A DNA stretch of 59,196 nt. Source: an uncultured Lewinella sp. GTDB lineage: Bacteria > Bacteroidota > Bacteroidia > Chitinophagales > Saprospiraceae. A program made the position numbers and the translations under genes. A model generated the notes under the pieces. The model searched no databases and was not told where the DNA came from. It worked only from the letters and a program-made list of their open reading frames with translations. The DNA lies in assembly GCA_913057785.1 (NCBI GenBank), contig CAJXPD010000022.1, forward strand, positions 1-59,196, in the 5' to 3' direction. Position 1 is the first letter of the stretch. Each line of letters starts with the position of its first letter. Below, in pieces: positions 9,566 to 17,211 of the stretch.

Positions 9566-10405
9566 TTACTTCAGAGCTATGAAAGCTGATATTTTGTAAA
9601 ACTCGTTCCCCGTTGCTTCCTGGTTCGCTAAATTCCATCCTCCCGCAAATCTTACAAAGTGTCCCTCCCCAACTGGAACTTTCACATAAGGCCCAAGCCA
9701 TTGATAAATACTGTGCGGATCTCCTTCGGTAATTCTCGTCAGCACAAACTGTTCGTAGAAGGCTCCGATCGAGAAAGTCTTGCTGACCTTTACCCCAGGA
9801 GCAATCCAGTTAAGGACAAAATCCTTGGTCACTGGACCTTCCTTACGTAGCGCTTTGTAATAGGCCAGATAGAATTCGAATTCAAAAACCTTATCGTTAT
9901 ACAGTGCCATAATGCTGGGCACAATCCCATCCCCAATAGCCGTTCGCTCTCCACCTGAAAGCAGTTTTCCATGGGTAAATCCAATCGAGGGATTAACATA
10001 CCACTTACCGTTTGGACTTGAAAAACCTAAACCGGCACCGGTTTCCAACCAAAGGTCTCCACCCACGTCCAAGGTACCAAAAGAAGGATTTGTCCAGAAG
10101 ACACTATACCAGGTAGCATTTAGGTTTGGCCTTAAATTGACATGGCCCAAGAACACGGGAAAGAAACCACCGACATTATTTTGGACTATATTGACCGCCA
10201 AGCCAGAGGATCTGCTTTTCTTGTCCATCTCTTGTGGATCTGCAACCGTGGTACTATCCGTTTCCATAGCATCCTTTTCTTCCGAAATCTCAATCATTTC
10301 GTGAGAGGTAGTAGTCTTGGCTTCGGCCTCTAAGCCCATATCCTGTGCAGAGACAAAAGCAGTAAAGCAAAGGAGTAATAGTAAAGTAATACTTGGTGTT
10401 TTCAT
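9566..10405 (-). CDS. Exported probable outer-membrane beta-barrel protein
   Basis: The 279-residue protein begins with a signal peptide (MKTPSITLLLLLCFTAFVSA), followed by an acidic Ser/Thr/Glu-rich linker (~residues 21-65). The rest is glycine- and aromatic-rich with short strands (WLETGAGLGFS, WYVNPSIGFTHG, FEFEFYLAYYKA) and ends in FYKISAFIALK, as expected for a beta-barrel. It is the last gene of the unit with the adenylate-forming enzyme, TmpA-like protein and enoyl-CoA hydratase (46-nt gap to the hydratase) and precedes a strong terminator. A channel for the unit's substrate or product is a reasonable guess, but no family was recognised. Confidence 0.75.
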   Translation of the reverse strand: MKTPSITLLLLLCFTAFVSAQDMGLEAEAKTTTSHEMIEISEEKDAMETDSTTVADPQEMDKKSRSSGLAVNIVQNNVGGFFPVFLGHVNLRPNLNATWYSVFWTNPSFGTLDVGGDLWLETGAGLGFSSPNGKWYVNPSIGFTHGKLLSGGERTAIGDGIVPSIMALYNDKVFEFEFYLAYYKALRKEGPVTKDFVLNWIAPGVKVSKTFSIGAFYEQFVLTRITEGDPHSIYQWLGPYVKVPVGEGHFVRFAGGWNLANQEATGNEFYKISAFIALK

Positions 10406-10451
10406 TATTATAATTTTTAAATAGTTATGTAATTAGAGTTAATTCGAATCA

Positions 10452-11219
10452 TTACCCACCGACGAAAGCAGGTTGACGTTTTTCGATGAAAGCCTTCATC
10501 CCTTCCTTCTGATCCTTAGTAGCAAAGAGCGCATGAAAGACTCGGCGCTCGAAAAGCAAGCCTTCTCGCAAACCGAGTTCCAAAGCCCGATCTACAGCTT
10601 CGACTGCCGCTATTAATGAAGGCTTGCTATAGGAGGCTATTTGGTGTGCTATTTCTATGGTCCGATCTAGTAGTTCTTCTTTAGGGAAAATTCGAGCGAC
10701 CAGCCCCGCTTGCAGCGCTTCTTGTGCATTCATCATTCTACCGGTCAAGATGAGGTCCAGTGCCTTCACCTTGCCGATCAGTTTGGTAAGTCGTTGGGTT
10801 CCACCAATCCCTGGAATCACGCCAAGTTTAATCTCAGGCTGAGCGAACTTGGCACTTTCGGAAGCATAGATGATATCACACATCATGGACAGTTCACAGC
10901 CACCGCCCAAAGCATAACCCGATACGGCTGCAATCTTGGGCGTTCTAAGTGCTGTGAAGGCCTCCCAGGCACCAAAGAAATCTTCTTGAAACATATCGAG
11001 ATAGGACTTTTGCTCCATCTCTTTTATATCTGCTCCCGCAGCGAAGGCCCGTTCTGAGCCGGTGATTACAAAGCAGCCGACGGTTGGATCATTATCTAGC
11101 GGCTGAAGCTTTTCCAGCAACTCATCGAGTAAGGATGTATTTAAGGCATTGAGTGCCTTGGGTCGATTCAGTCTAGCTATCACGACAGCACCCTCCCGCT
11201 CAATTATGATGTTACTCAT
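10452..11219 (-). CDS. Enoyl-CoA hydratase (crotonase family)
   Basis: The 255-residue protein closely follows short-chain enoyl-CoA hydratases, which hydrate trans-2-enoyl-CoA to 3-hydroxyacyl-CoA. The oxyanion-hole and CoA segments are present (FAAGADIKEM at ~60-69 and SGYALGGGCELSMMCD at ~100-115). Both catalytic glutamates are present, in GGCELSMM and in QPEIKLGVIPGIGGTQRL. The C-terminus EGMKAFIEKRQPAF is also typical. The gene lies 48 nt after the TmpA-like gene and 46 nt before the barrel gene, so it probably belongs to the same transcript. A general fatty-acid role is possible, but its position suggests an acyl-CoA step in the unit's own pathway. Confidence 0.93.
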   Translation of the reverse strand: MSNIIIEREGAVVIARLNRPKALNALNTSLLDELLEKLQPLDNDPTVGCFVITGSERAFAAGADIKEMEQKSYLDMFQEDFFGAWEAFTALRTPKIAAVSGYALGGGCELSMMCDIIYASESAKFAQPEIKLGVIPGIGGTQRLTKLIGKVKALDLILTGRMMNAQEALQAGLVARIFPKEELLDRTIEIAHQIASYSKPSLIAAVEAVDRALELGLREGLLFERRVFHALFATKDQKEGMKAFIEKRQPAFVGG

Positions 11220-11267
11220 ATCGAATTTGAAGTTTAATGATTGAAATGAAATAGTTTGGATGTGAGA

Positions 11268-12656
11268 CTAAGAGTCCCAAATAGCGCCGTAGGCAGGAAT
11301 ATTTCGGCTTTCCATACCATAGACAACCTGCCACGTAAGTTTTTTGTTGGAAATACAGATAACGGCTTCCGCATCAAATTCTTTGTAGGCCAAGTATCCT
11401 AACTTGACGAGATCTGGCTTACCATGCGCATCCGTGTCCCAAATAATAGCTGAAGGCTGTACTTCCAGGATCTCATCAACTAATTGGTCACCATAGGTCT
11501 TGCGCGGGTTTCTGGTTGCCCAGACCAATCGAGATGGAGTCTCCTGCGTCAGTAAATGGGGAAGACAAGGACCAATTCCACTGCCTGTCGCTACCCAAAC
11601 TACTTTCTTAAATAGCTGATCAATATTACCTACACCTGCGGTTGGGATACCTTTAACCCACACATATTCCGGCTTGTCATCTATGAATTTGCCGGTCCAA
11701 TCGCCTGCCCTAGATATCGTCAATCTAAAGCCATCCTCATGTGGAGAAGGAATATTGGCGAAGGAGTGCCACTCCCGTAAAGGATCACGACTTAAAGCGG
11801 TAGAAGATCCAGCGAACGGCGTTACTCCATAATTGAACTTGGCTAGGGCCACATGGGAGGATGGCGTTTCAATCTCGACTTTGACCTTCTTCAATTTAAG
11901 CCATGGAAGGGCTACGCTAATCGTAATGGCGAATAAACACCAGAAACCTATGGCCCCGATCAAGGCCGTTGAAAAGGCTAGCTCTCCTTTGCTTTCTTGA
12001 ATAAAAACCAATGTATGTACCCAGAATAGCAGTAAGGATCCCCATCCACCAAATCGGTGCATCAACTCAAAATTATCGTGGTATTTTGCCCGTATGTTGG
12101 GTTTGGCCAATACCATCATCATGATCAAAATTCCGGTGATCAGATAAGGAATTGACACATTTAGGAGACTTACATTGCCGATTCCATTGTAGTAATGCAC
12201 ATTAAGCGCCACCAAGAAGAAGACATACCAGAGTGTGCCCATCATCGCTCCTCCCACATGAATACCGCCAAAATGGTATACTTTACCCAGTAGTCGGCGC
12301 ACAGATAAAGGCCAAGAAGTCGGTGCACTCGTCGCCATTTTGAATAGCCCGTTAATCACTAGTTGTTGCCGGATCAAGATAGCTGCAGTAATGTTCAAGA
12401 CGGCCAGGTTTGAAATCAGTGGCAAGTTAAATGCTCCATTTGACCACCACCAATTTTGGCTAATTCCCCATGCAAAAACGAAAATGTTCGCTAGTACCAG
12501 AAGATACAGTAATCGGTTAAAATGCATCAGCTGCGGGCCTTTCCAGATCCGCCTCCATTTCTGAATCTGTGGAGGAAGCTGTACTTGGCTAAAGTCCGGG
12601 AGTATGGTCTGGTCCTCCTGAACATAGTCGTAATTAAGCTCTCTTCTTTTGACCAT
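11268..12656 (-). CDS. TmpA-like membrane flavocytochrome/ferredoxin-reductase-like protein
   Basis: The 462-residue protein has about six membrane helices between residues 45 and 255, then a soluble ferredoxin-NADP-reductase-like half. The fifth helix carries His-x13-His (HRFGGWGSLLLFWVH, ~200-214), the haem-ligand spacing of ferric reductases and NADPH oxidases; other histidines occur in YHFGGIHVGG and ALNVHYYN. The soluble half shows the flavin-type segments WHSFANIPSP and TISRAGDWTGKF and the nucleotide motif ATGSGIGPCLP (~353-363). The arrangement resembles the Aspergillus TmpA family, from memory. It overlaps the adenylate-forming gene by 23 nt, which implies coupled translation. The electron acceptor is unknown. 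Confidence 0.8.
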   Translation of the reverse strand: MVKRRELNYDYVQEDQTILPDFSQVQLPPQIQKWRRIWKGPQLMHFNRLLYLLVLANIFVFAWGISQNWWWSNGAFNLPLISNLAVLNITAAILIRQQLVINGLFKMATSAPTSWPLSVRRLLGKVYHFGGIHVGGAMMGTLWYVFFLVALNVHYYNGIGNVSLLNVSIPYLITGILIMMMVLAKPNIRAKYHDNFELMHRFGGWGSLLLFWVHTLVFIQESKGELAFSTALIGAIGFWCLFAITISVALPWLKLKKVKVEIETPSSHVALAKFNYGVTPFAGSSTALSRDPLREWHSFANIPSPHEDGFRLTISRAGDWTGKFIDDKPEYVWVKGIPTAGVGNIDQLFKKVVWVATGSGIGPCLPHLLTQETPSRLVWATRNPRKTYGDQLVDEILEVQPSAIIWDTDAHGKPDLVKLGYLAYKEFDAEAVICISNKKLTWQVVYGMESRNIPAYGAIWDS

Positions 12657-14271
12657 CTTCTGAAATGTTTTCTAAGTTAGGAATTGTGGATACCGAAACA
12701 GCAGCACCATTTTGGTAAAGCCGAGCCTTTTGTAGCAACAATCGTTTGTCAATTTTACCTCGTGCTGTCATGGGTAGCTGATCCATTGCTAGGATAAATG
12801 AAGGTGAGTAATAATAAGGCAACTCAGCAGCTATCTTTGCCTTAATTCTATCCACATCTACATTGGCAGGCATCACGAAACTCACAAGATTGCGATCATC
12901 CAATTTCAAACTAACCGCTCTTCTGCATTCAGGCATAGTTTCTATCACGGCGGAAATACCATCGAGTTCCACTCTGAAGCCACGTACCTTCACTTGATCA
13001 TCTTGTCTGCCATGATGCTCGAGTTGTCCCTCTTTGGTCCAACGTCCTAGATCACCCGTTCTGAACATCATATGTCCTTCTCCCAAGAAGGGATCTTCAG
13101 CATATCTTTCCTGGTTGAGTTGGTCATTCTTGATGTATCCCGCTGTGACACAATAACCCCCAGCCCACATCATTCCAATTCCACCAATAGGAACCGGCTG
13201 ACGATTTTCATCCAGGATGTATACTGTATTATTGGGGGTTGGAGCGCCGATTGTGATATGCTGTGCATTAGGTGCGCACAATTGCATGGTATTCACAATC
13301 GTGGTTTCCGTCGGCCCGCAACAGTTGTAGAAGTCGCAAACTTGAGACCACTTGTTGGCCAAAGTTAAAGGGCAAGGCTCACCAGCTACAGCGACTTTCT
13401 TGATGTTTGGGCAGGCGTCCTGATCAATTACACTCAAAATTGAAGGCGTCGCAATAATCACATCCACCTGCTGTAAGGTCTCTTGAATATCTTTTCCTCT
13501 AATCATCAGCGTTCCACCATGAGAGAGGCAACCTAAGATCTCCCAAGCGGCCATATCGAAGGCGATGTTTAGAATCTGGCCAACTTTCCAGCCAGGTTCG
13601 ATGGCTAAGTTGCCAGGAGTCAACAGGAGTATATTGCAAAGATTTTCATGGGTAACTTGCACGCCATTCGGCTTGCCGGTCGTTCCGGAAGTGAACAGCA
13701 CGAAGCACTTGTCGTGGCGATTAATCTTGGCTTGTACTTCCTTGTTATAAATCAGGTCTGAATCAAAAATGACCTGCCGATTCATTACCTCATCGATGGC
13801 AATACAGATATCGCCTTTCTTCTTCGGAATCTTGGTTTTGAAGGCAGAAAGTGTTAAAGACACCTTGATGGCGGCTGTATCAATGATGTAGTTCAGACGG
13901 GATTCGCTAGAGACGCCAACGTCCTGTGGCACATATACGGCCCCTAACTTTAGGCAAGCAAAAATCCCCACTACCATCGGGATAGAGCGTTTAACGAATA
14001 GGCCTACTCGATCTCCTTTTTTCACGCCGTGGGCAGCCAATAAGGCAGCTAGCCTTTCCGCTTGAAGATCCAATTCCCCATAAGTAATAGTCTCCCCCAA
14101 GTGGTCAATGGCGATAGCCTCGGGACGGACGGACACTTGATATTCGATGGCATGATGGATGCATTCAAAGGGCAGTTCCACGGCGGGGCCAAAGCCAAAC
14201 TGCTGAAAAAGCTTTTGATCGCTGGAACTCAGTTTTTCTAAGCCCCTCCTGGACGAAGTTAGTTCTTTCAT
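12634..14271 (-). CDS. NRPS-like stand-alone adenylate-forming enzyme
   Basis: The 545-residue ANL-superfamily enzyme carries the core motifs in order: LFTSGTTGKPNGV (A3, ~191-203), FDMAAWEILGCL (A4, ~238), GEPCP, CCGPTETT (A5, ~317-322), FRTGDLGRW (A7, ~404), HHGRQDDQVKVRGFRVE (A8) and TARGKIDKR (A10 Lys, ~505). It is closer to NRPS adenylation domains than to acyl-CoA synthetases, and the Asp that binds an alpha-amino group is present in A4, so an amino-acid-like substrate is inferred. No carrier-protein or release domain follows. The 3' end overlaps the TmpA-like gene by 23 nt; in some fungi the two are, from memory, one protein. The start at 14271 lies downstream of the direct-repeat promoter. 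Confidence 0.9.
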   Translation of the reverse strand: MKELTSSRRGLEKLSSSDQKLFQQFGFGPAVELPFECIHHAIEYQVSVRPEAIAIDHLGETITYGELDLQAERLAALLAAHGVKKGDRVGLFVKRSIPMVVGIFACLKLGAVYVPQDVGVSSESRLNYIIDTAAIKVSLTLSAFKTKIPKKKGDICIAIDEVMNRQVIFDSDLIYNKEVQAKINRHDKCFVLFTSGTTGKPNGVQVTHENLCNILLLTPGNLAIEPGWKVGQILNIAFDMAAWEILGCLSHGGTLMIRGKDIQETLQQVDVIIATPSILSVIDQDACPNIKKVAVAGEPCPLTLANKWSQVCDFYNCCGPTETTIVNTMQLCAPNAQHITIGAPTPNNTVYILDENRQPVPIGGIGMMWAGGYCVTAGYIKNDQLNQERYAEDPFLGEGHMMFRTGDLGRWTKEGQLEHHGRQDDQVKVRGFRVELDGISAVIETMPECRRAVSLKLDDRNLVSFVMPANVDVDRIKAKIAAELPYYYSPSFILAMDQLPMTARGKIDKRLLLQKARLYQNGAAVSVSTIPNLENISEDGQKKRA

Positions 14272-14332
14272 AAGCGTAAGATTTTTTAGATAGGAAGTCA
14301 GATCTAGACTTCTTTAATTTTCTTTTCGCTTA

Positions 14333-14340
14333 CAAATTAA
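14333..14340 (-). promoter_or_regulatory. Putative -7 box of the adenylate-forming/TmpA-like unit
   Basis: The minus strand reads TTAATTTG, 7 of 8 positions of the Bacteroidota -7 consensus TAnnTTTG, 61 nt upstream of the start codon. The upstream direct repeats begin exactly 10 bp further on, replacing a recognisable -33 box, as expected for an activator-dependent promoter. Confidence 0.4.
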
Positions 14341-14350
14341 GCCCGAAGAG

Positions 14351-14421
14351 TTCACGACTTTTTCACGAAATCCGCACGATTTTTGCTCAAATCTCATCAA
14401 TTATTTCACGATCCTTCACAA
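14351..14421. promoter_or_regulatory. Direct repeats with 11-bp spacing: probable OmpR/PhoB-type regulator binding site
   Basis: On the plus strand TTCACGA occurs at 14351 and 14362 and the variant CGCACGA at 14373, each starting 11 bp after the last. A further TTCACGA is at 14405 and TTCACAA at 14415. Seven-base units with 4-bp spacers are the classical layout of PhoB/OmpR-family tandem sites. The array sits in the position of the -33 region of the adenylate-forming unit and next to genes for an OmpR-family regulator and its kinase. Confidence 0.5.
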
Positions 14422-14456
14422 AGTGATTTTTAGGTTAAGAAACGAGCTCAAATCAG

Positions 14457-14493
14457 AAGAGCCCTAAAGCAGATGAACTACTTTAGGGCTCTT
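14457..14493 (-). terminator. Strong hairpin after the histidine kinase gene
   Basis: AAGAGCCCTAAAG (14457-14469) and CTTTAGGGCTCTT (14481-14493) form a perfect 13-bp stem with an 11-nt loop, 36 nt past the kinase stop. The T-run is better on the plus strand (CTTTTAT) than on the minus strand, so it may act in both directions. It separates the kinase transcript from the adenylate-forming unit. Confidence 0.6.
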
Positions 14494-14528
14494 TTATAGC
14501 CAGTTAAACTTGCAGGAAAATTGTATGC

Positions 14529-16025
14529 TTATAAATTCAGAATGGGTAATTCAAAGGAAAAATCACTCCCTTTGTTGGGTTCACTGGATACTTTGAAATG
14601 GGATTCATGCAACTCGATGATGTGCTTGGCAATGGCTAACCCTAAGCCAGAACTTTTCTTGCTCCCAACCTCCGTCCTGGTATAATAGCGTTTAAAAATA
14701 TTGGGTAGTTCTTGCTGGCTAATTCCTATTCCTGTATCCTTGACATGGATAGAAACAGTACTACTGTTTTCGATAGCATCAATCACAATCTTACCCCCCT
14801 CCGCCGTGAACCGAATAGCATTATCTAGTAAGTTTTGCAAAACTCGATTGATCAAACTTGGATCCGCCATGACCATCACGCCTTTCCGACGTAAAGTAAA
14901 GTTGCTGGAAATCGTAATACTTCGCTCGGAGGCGATCAATTTATAATCCTCAATGAGATCATAAATCATCTCATTGACATATATTGGTTCTCGCCGTAGC
15001 ATGACCTGTTTTGCCTCCAACCTAGACAGCTCAAAGAGTTCGTCCACCAACCTTTTGAGATTATCGACATTACTAGAAATGTGCTCAAAGAACCGCTGCT
15101 TTTCATTAGCACTTAACTTCTCATTTTTCTCTCTGAAGGTTTCTACGTATCCATAGATTATAGCCAGTGGCGTTCTTAGATCATGAGAAATATTAGCTAC
15201 CAGTTCCCGCCGTAGTTTTTCCGTGTTTTTGATCTCTTCAATACTTTGCACCACCTTATCTGCCATTCTATTGAACTGTCTGGCCAGGTAGTTCAGTTCT
15301 CCCTTGCCATGGACCTTGATCCTGGCTTGGTAATCTCCTTGTTCAAATTCATGGATTACGAAGATTATTTTTCGCAGATGACGCATTAAGTACCAGATCA
15401 AGATAGCACCGATGAAGAAAGCTAGTAATACTGAAATGCCGATGATCGTCTTTCCCAAATACTTCAAGTGGGTGCCCGCCAAATTAGCCTTTGCCAAATC
15501 GTAGTCTTTCCCGGTCAGTATAATATAGATATAACCTTGTTGGCCAATCTTGTCCAATGAAGCCGCAGAAAACACCTTTTTGACCTTTGGGTTTCGAGGA
15601 TCTTGGCCCAGCATCGAGGGTTTCGTATCCTGGCTTTTTTGCTGAATGAATTCGTGAACGGGCGCTAGGTCTACCTGAAGTTTGTTTTCTTCGAAATGGT
15701 AATCATCCAACACAATACAATACTTAACAAACCCGGTCGAATCCAACAGATAAACTTCAATATTGCGATTGACGGCCATCATATCGTGCATGATATCGCC
15801 AAAAAGCGGCTTGTTCACCTTCCCATCTTCCAGGAACGGGTTCACCGTGGAGAATCTTTCATCGATCAGATAGTCTGCCAAATTATGGTGCAAATACTGA
15901 TTCGTCTCATTAAAGAATCGATCGGCTTCAAAGATGGAGACTAAGGTGAAAGAACTACCTACTAGTCCTAGCAAGGAAAAGAATATGAGTAAAATCCTCC
16001 AAAATAATGAGTGCTTAAAATGCAT
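14529..16025 (-). CDS. Membrane sensor histidine kinase
   Basis: The 498-residue kinase has a first membrane helix at ~8-30, a periplasmic sensor region to ~190 with no recognised fold, a second helix (TIIGISVLLAFFIGAILIWYL, ~195-217) and a HAMP linker (~217-268). The HisKA box is LVANISHDLRTPL (His ~280). ATPase motifs follow: NLLDNAIRFT, DTGIGIS and SSGLGLAIAKHIIE. It lies downstream of the OmpR-type regulator gene on the same strand with a gap of at most 127 nt, as expected of a cognate pair. The likely target is the adjacent adenylate-forming/TmpA-like unit. Confidence 0.95.
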   Translation of the reverse strand: MHFKHSLFWRILLIFFSLLGLVGSSFTLVSIFEADRFFNETNQYLHHNLADYLIDERFSTVNPFLEDGKVNKPLFGDIMHDMMAVNRNIEVYLLDSTGFVKYCIVLDDYHFEENKLQVDLAPVHEFIQQKSQDTKPSMLGQDPRNPKVKKVFSAASLDKIGQQGYIYIILTGKDYDLAKANLAGTHLKYLGKTIIGISVLLAFFIGAILIWYLMRHLRKIIFVIHEFEQGDYQARIKVHGKGELNYLARQFNRMADKVVQSIEEIKNTEKLRRELVANISHDLRTPLAIIYGYVETFREKNEKLSANEKQRFFEHISSNVDNLKRLVDELFELSRLEAKQVMLRREPIYVNEMIYDLIEDYKLIASERSITISSNFTLRRKGVMVMADPSLINRVLQNLLDNAIRFTAEGGKIVIDAIENSSTVSIHVKDTGIGISQQELPNIFKRYYTRTEVGSKKSSGLGLAIAKHIIELHESHFKVSSEPNKGSDFSFELPILNL

Positions 16026-16111
16026 TGTAGTTTGTCTATTAACTGGGATTCATGGTGCTGAGTCCGATGGCGGACGGGCACCATATCACTTGGAAGTCAA
16101 CTAAGCCTGAC

Positions 16112-16184
16112 CTACCAATTCTCATTGAAGTTATAGCCCATTCCCCAGCTAGTCAGGATATAATTGGGCTCATGTGGGTGCTTC
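16112..16184 (-). other. Frameshifted C-terminal end of the response regulator
   Basis: In the regulator's own frame translation ends at 16153 after HINRLRSTHMSPIIS. In the neighbouring frame the expected winged-helix end, HPHEPNYILTSWGMGYNF, then NENW and TAG at 16112-16114, is intact. Adding one base in the AGAAG at 16181-16184 (AGAAAG) would read LRKHPHEPNYILTSWGMGYN and give a normal 230-residue OmpR-family protein. This is a real mutation or an assembly error; programmed frameshifting is less likely. Confidence 0.85.
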
Positions 16185-16803
16185 TCAGCCGATTGATATG
16201 AGAGCTAACGGTATGTTTAAATCCGTGAAATTCGTGTCCCCAAACGATTTGGAGCAATTTTTCTTTAGTGTAGTTCCTTCCTGGGTGGGACGCCAGCGTT
16301 TTGAGCAGGCGGTATTCTGTGGGCGTCAAATTAACTACCTGATTCCCTATGAATACTTTCCGTTTTCGGCAATCTATTTTCAGACGGCCACGGTCAATCA
16401 AGTTCACCGCATCTTCCTGCATCAAGATTTTGGCACTGAGTCGAATTCGCCGGAACAAGGCTTTAATTCGAGCTGTAAGTTCTCTGACACTGAAGGGCTT
16501 ACTAATGAAATCATCGGCCCCAAATTCTAGTCCTAGAATCCGATCCACTTCCTCCGAGCGGGCCGTCAGCATCATAATGGGTAGACATAGCTCCTGCCTT
16601 CTAATTTCCCGACAAATATCAAAGCCATTTTTTCCTGGCAAAGAGATATCGAGAATTAGCAAATCAAAGCGTTCTTCGATAGCTCTTCTGAAGCCTATAT
16701 CGCCTGCGTATTCTGATTCGACCTCATATCCTTCGTCATGCAAGCAAAAACGCAAAAGCTCAGTGAGTTCCTTATCGTCCTCAATAAGAAGTATCCGTTT
16801 CAT
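16153..16803 (-). CDS. OmpR-family response regulator, C-terminus lost by frameshift
   Basis: The receiver domain (1-~120) has the acidic pair in LLIEDDKE, the phosphoacceptor in LLILDISLPGKNG (~51), MLTARS and GADDFISKPF. The winged-helix DNA-binding domain (~130-205) has LTPTEYRLLKTLASHPGRNYTKEKLL and the recognition helix VSSHINRLR. As read it is 216 residues and lacks the last wing strands (normally ...YILTxxGxGY), which are found in another frame just downstream. It is cotranscribed with the histidine kinase at 14529-16025. Direct repeats suited to this family lie upstream of the adenylate-forming unit. Confidence 0.9.
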   Translation of the reverse strand: MKRILLIEDDKELTELLRFCLHDEGYEVESEYAGDIGFRRAIEERFDLLILDISLPGKNGFDICREIRRQELCLPIMMLTARSEEVDRILGLEFGADDFISKPFSVRELTARIKALFRRIRLSAKILMQEDAVNLIDRGRLKIDCRKRKVFIGNQVVNLTPTEYRLLKTLASHPGRNYTKEKLLQIVWGHEFHGFKHTVSSHINRLRSTHMSPIIS

Positions 16804-16828
16804 AATGTAAATAGGTGGTTAGTGGTCA

Positions 16829-16840
16829 GGGCAATTGCCC
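16829..16840. repeat. 12-bp perfect palindrome GGGCAATTGCCC
   Basis: The palindrome lies 26 bp upstream of the response-regulator start codon, a plausible site for a dimeric repressor or part of the leader. Confidence 0.35.
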
Positions 16841-16933
16841 ATGGTTTCTCGTGAAAAAAACGGGTTCTTTTTGGAAAAAGTCTCCCCCAATTTATTTAGT
16901 TTTTGCTCGTACATATAAAGGAATACACAAAGA

Positions 16934-16949
16934 TGTAGCGGCCGCTACA
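16934..16949. repeat. 16-bp perfect palindrome TGTAGCGGCCGCTACA
   Basis: This is a GC-rich perfect palindrome about 130 bp upstream of the response-regulator start codon. It has no T-run on either side, so it looks more like a protein-binding site than a terminator. Confidence 0.35.
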
Positions 16950-17142
16950 AACGGAAATGTAGATATCACAGAGTCATCACAAAGCTGTAAAGAAGAAGAA
17001 ACAATTAGGAGAATCGCTCGCTGAAATTACCTTTGAGAATAGGCAAATTGGAGCAGTACCATTCCTCCACCAGTCTAAAGCGTTTGAGAATGGTCAACTG
17101 AAAGGCTCTGATAGAACGAGGTGCTATAACCGTAGACATTAA

Positions 17143-17184
17143 GAAGGGAAAGTGAGAACCTACTTGAATCCTCACTTTCCCTTC
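17143..17184 (-). terminator. Hairpin terminator after the His-rich propeller gene
   Basis: GAAGGGAAAGTGAG (17143-17156) and its exact complement (17171-17184) form a 14-bp stem with a 14-nt loop, 27 nt past the stop at 17212. On the minus strand it is followed by the short T-rich TTAATG. Confidence 0.6.
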
Positions 17185-17211
17185 GCCAATAAATTCCAAT
17201 AGGGATTAAGC

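Larger units (their letters stand above)
16804..17211. other. Gene-free stretch with two perfect palindromes and a terminator
   Basis: About 400 nt lie upstream of the response-regulator gene. They hold GGGCAATTGCCC (16829-16840), a single TCGTGAA (inverse of the TTCACGA repeat unit) near 16849, TGTAGCGGCCGCTACA (16934-16949) and the hairpin at 17143-17184. A 64-codon ORF at 17005-17199 spans the terminator hairpin and looks non-coding. Confidence 0.5.

Noticed and set aside
9551..9570. 7-bp perfect stem AGTAAAG/CTTTACT
   Set aside because: It overlaps the stop codon of the barrel gene and lies next to a better terminator at 9500-9540.
14294..14312. GAAGTC/GACTTC inverted pair in the leader of the adenylate-forming unit
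   Set aside because: Only a 6-bp stem with a 7-nt loop; could be chance.
17005..17199. 64-codon minus-strand ORF downstream of the His-rich propeller gene
   Set aside because: It spans the 14-bp terminator hairpin, has no recognisable protein features and no room for a promoter.
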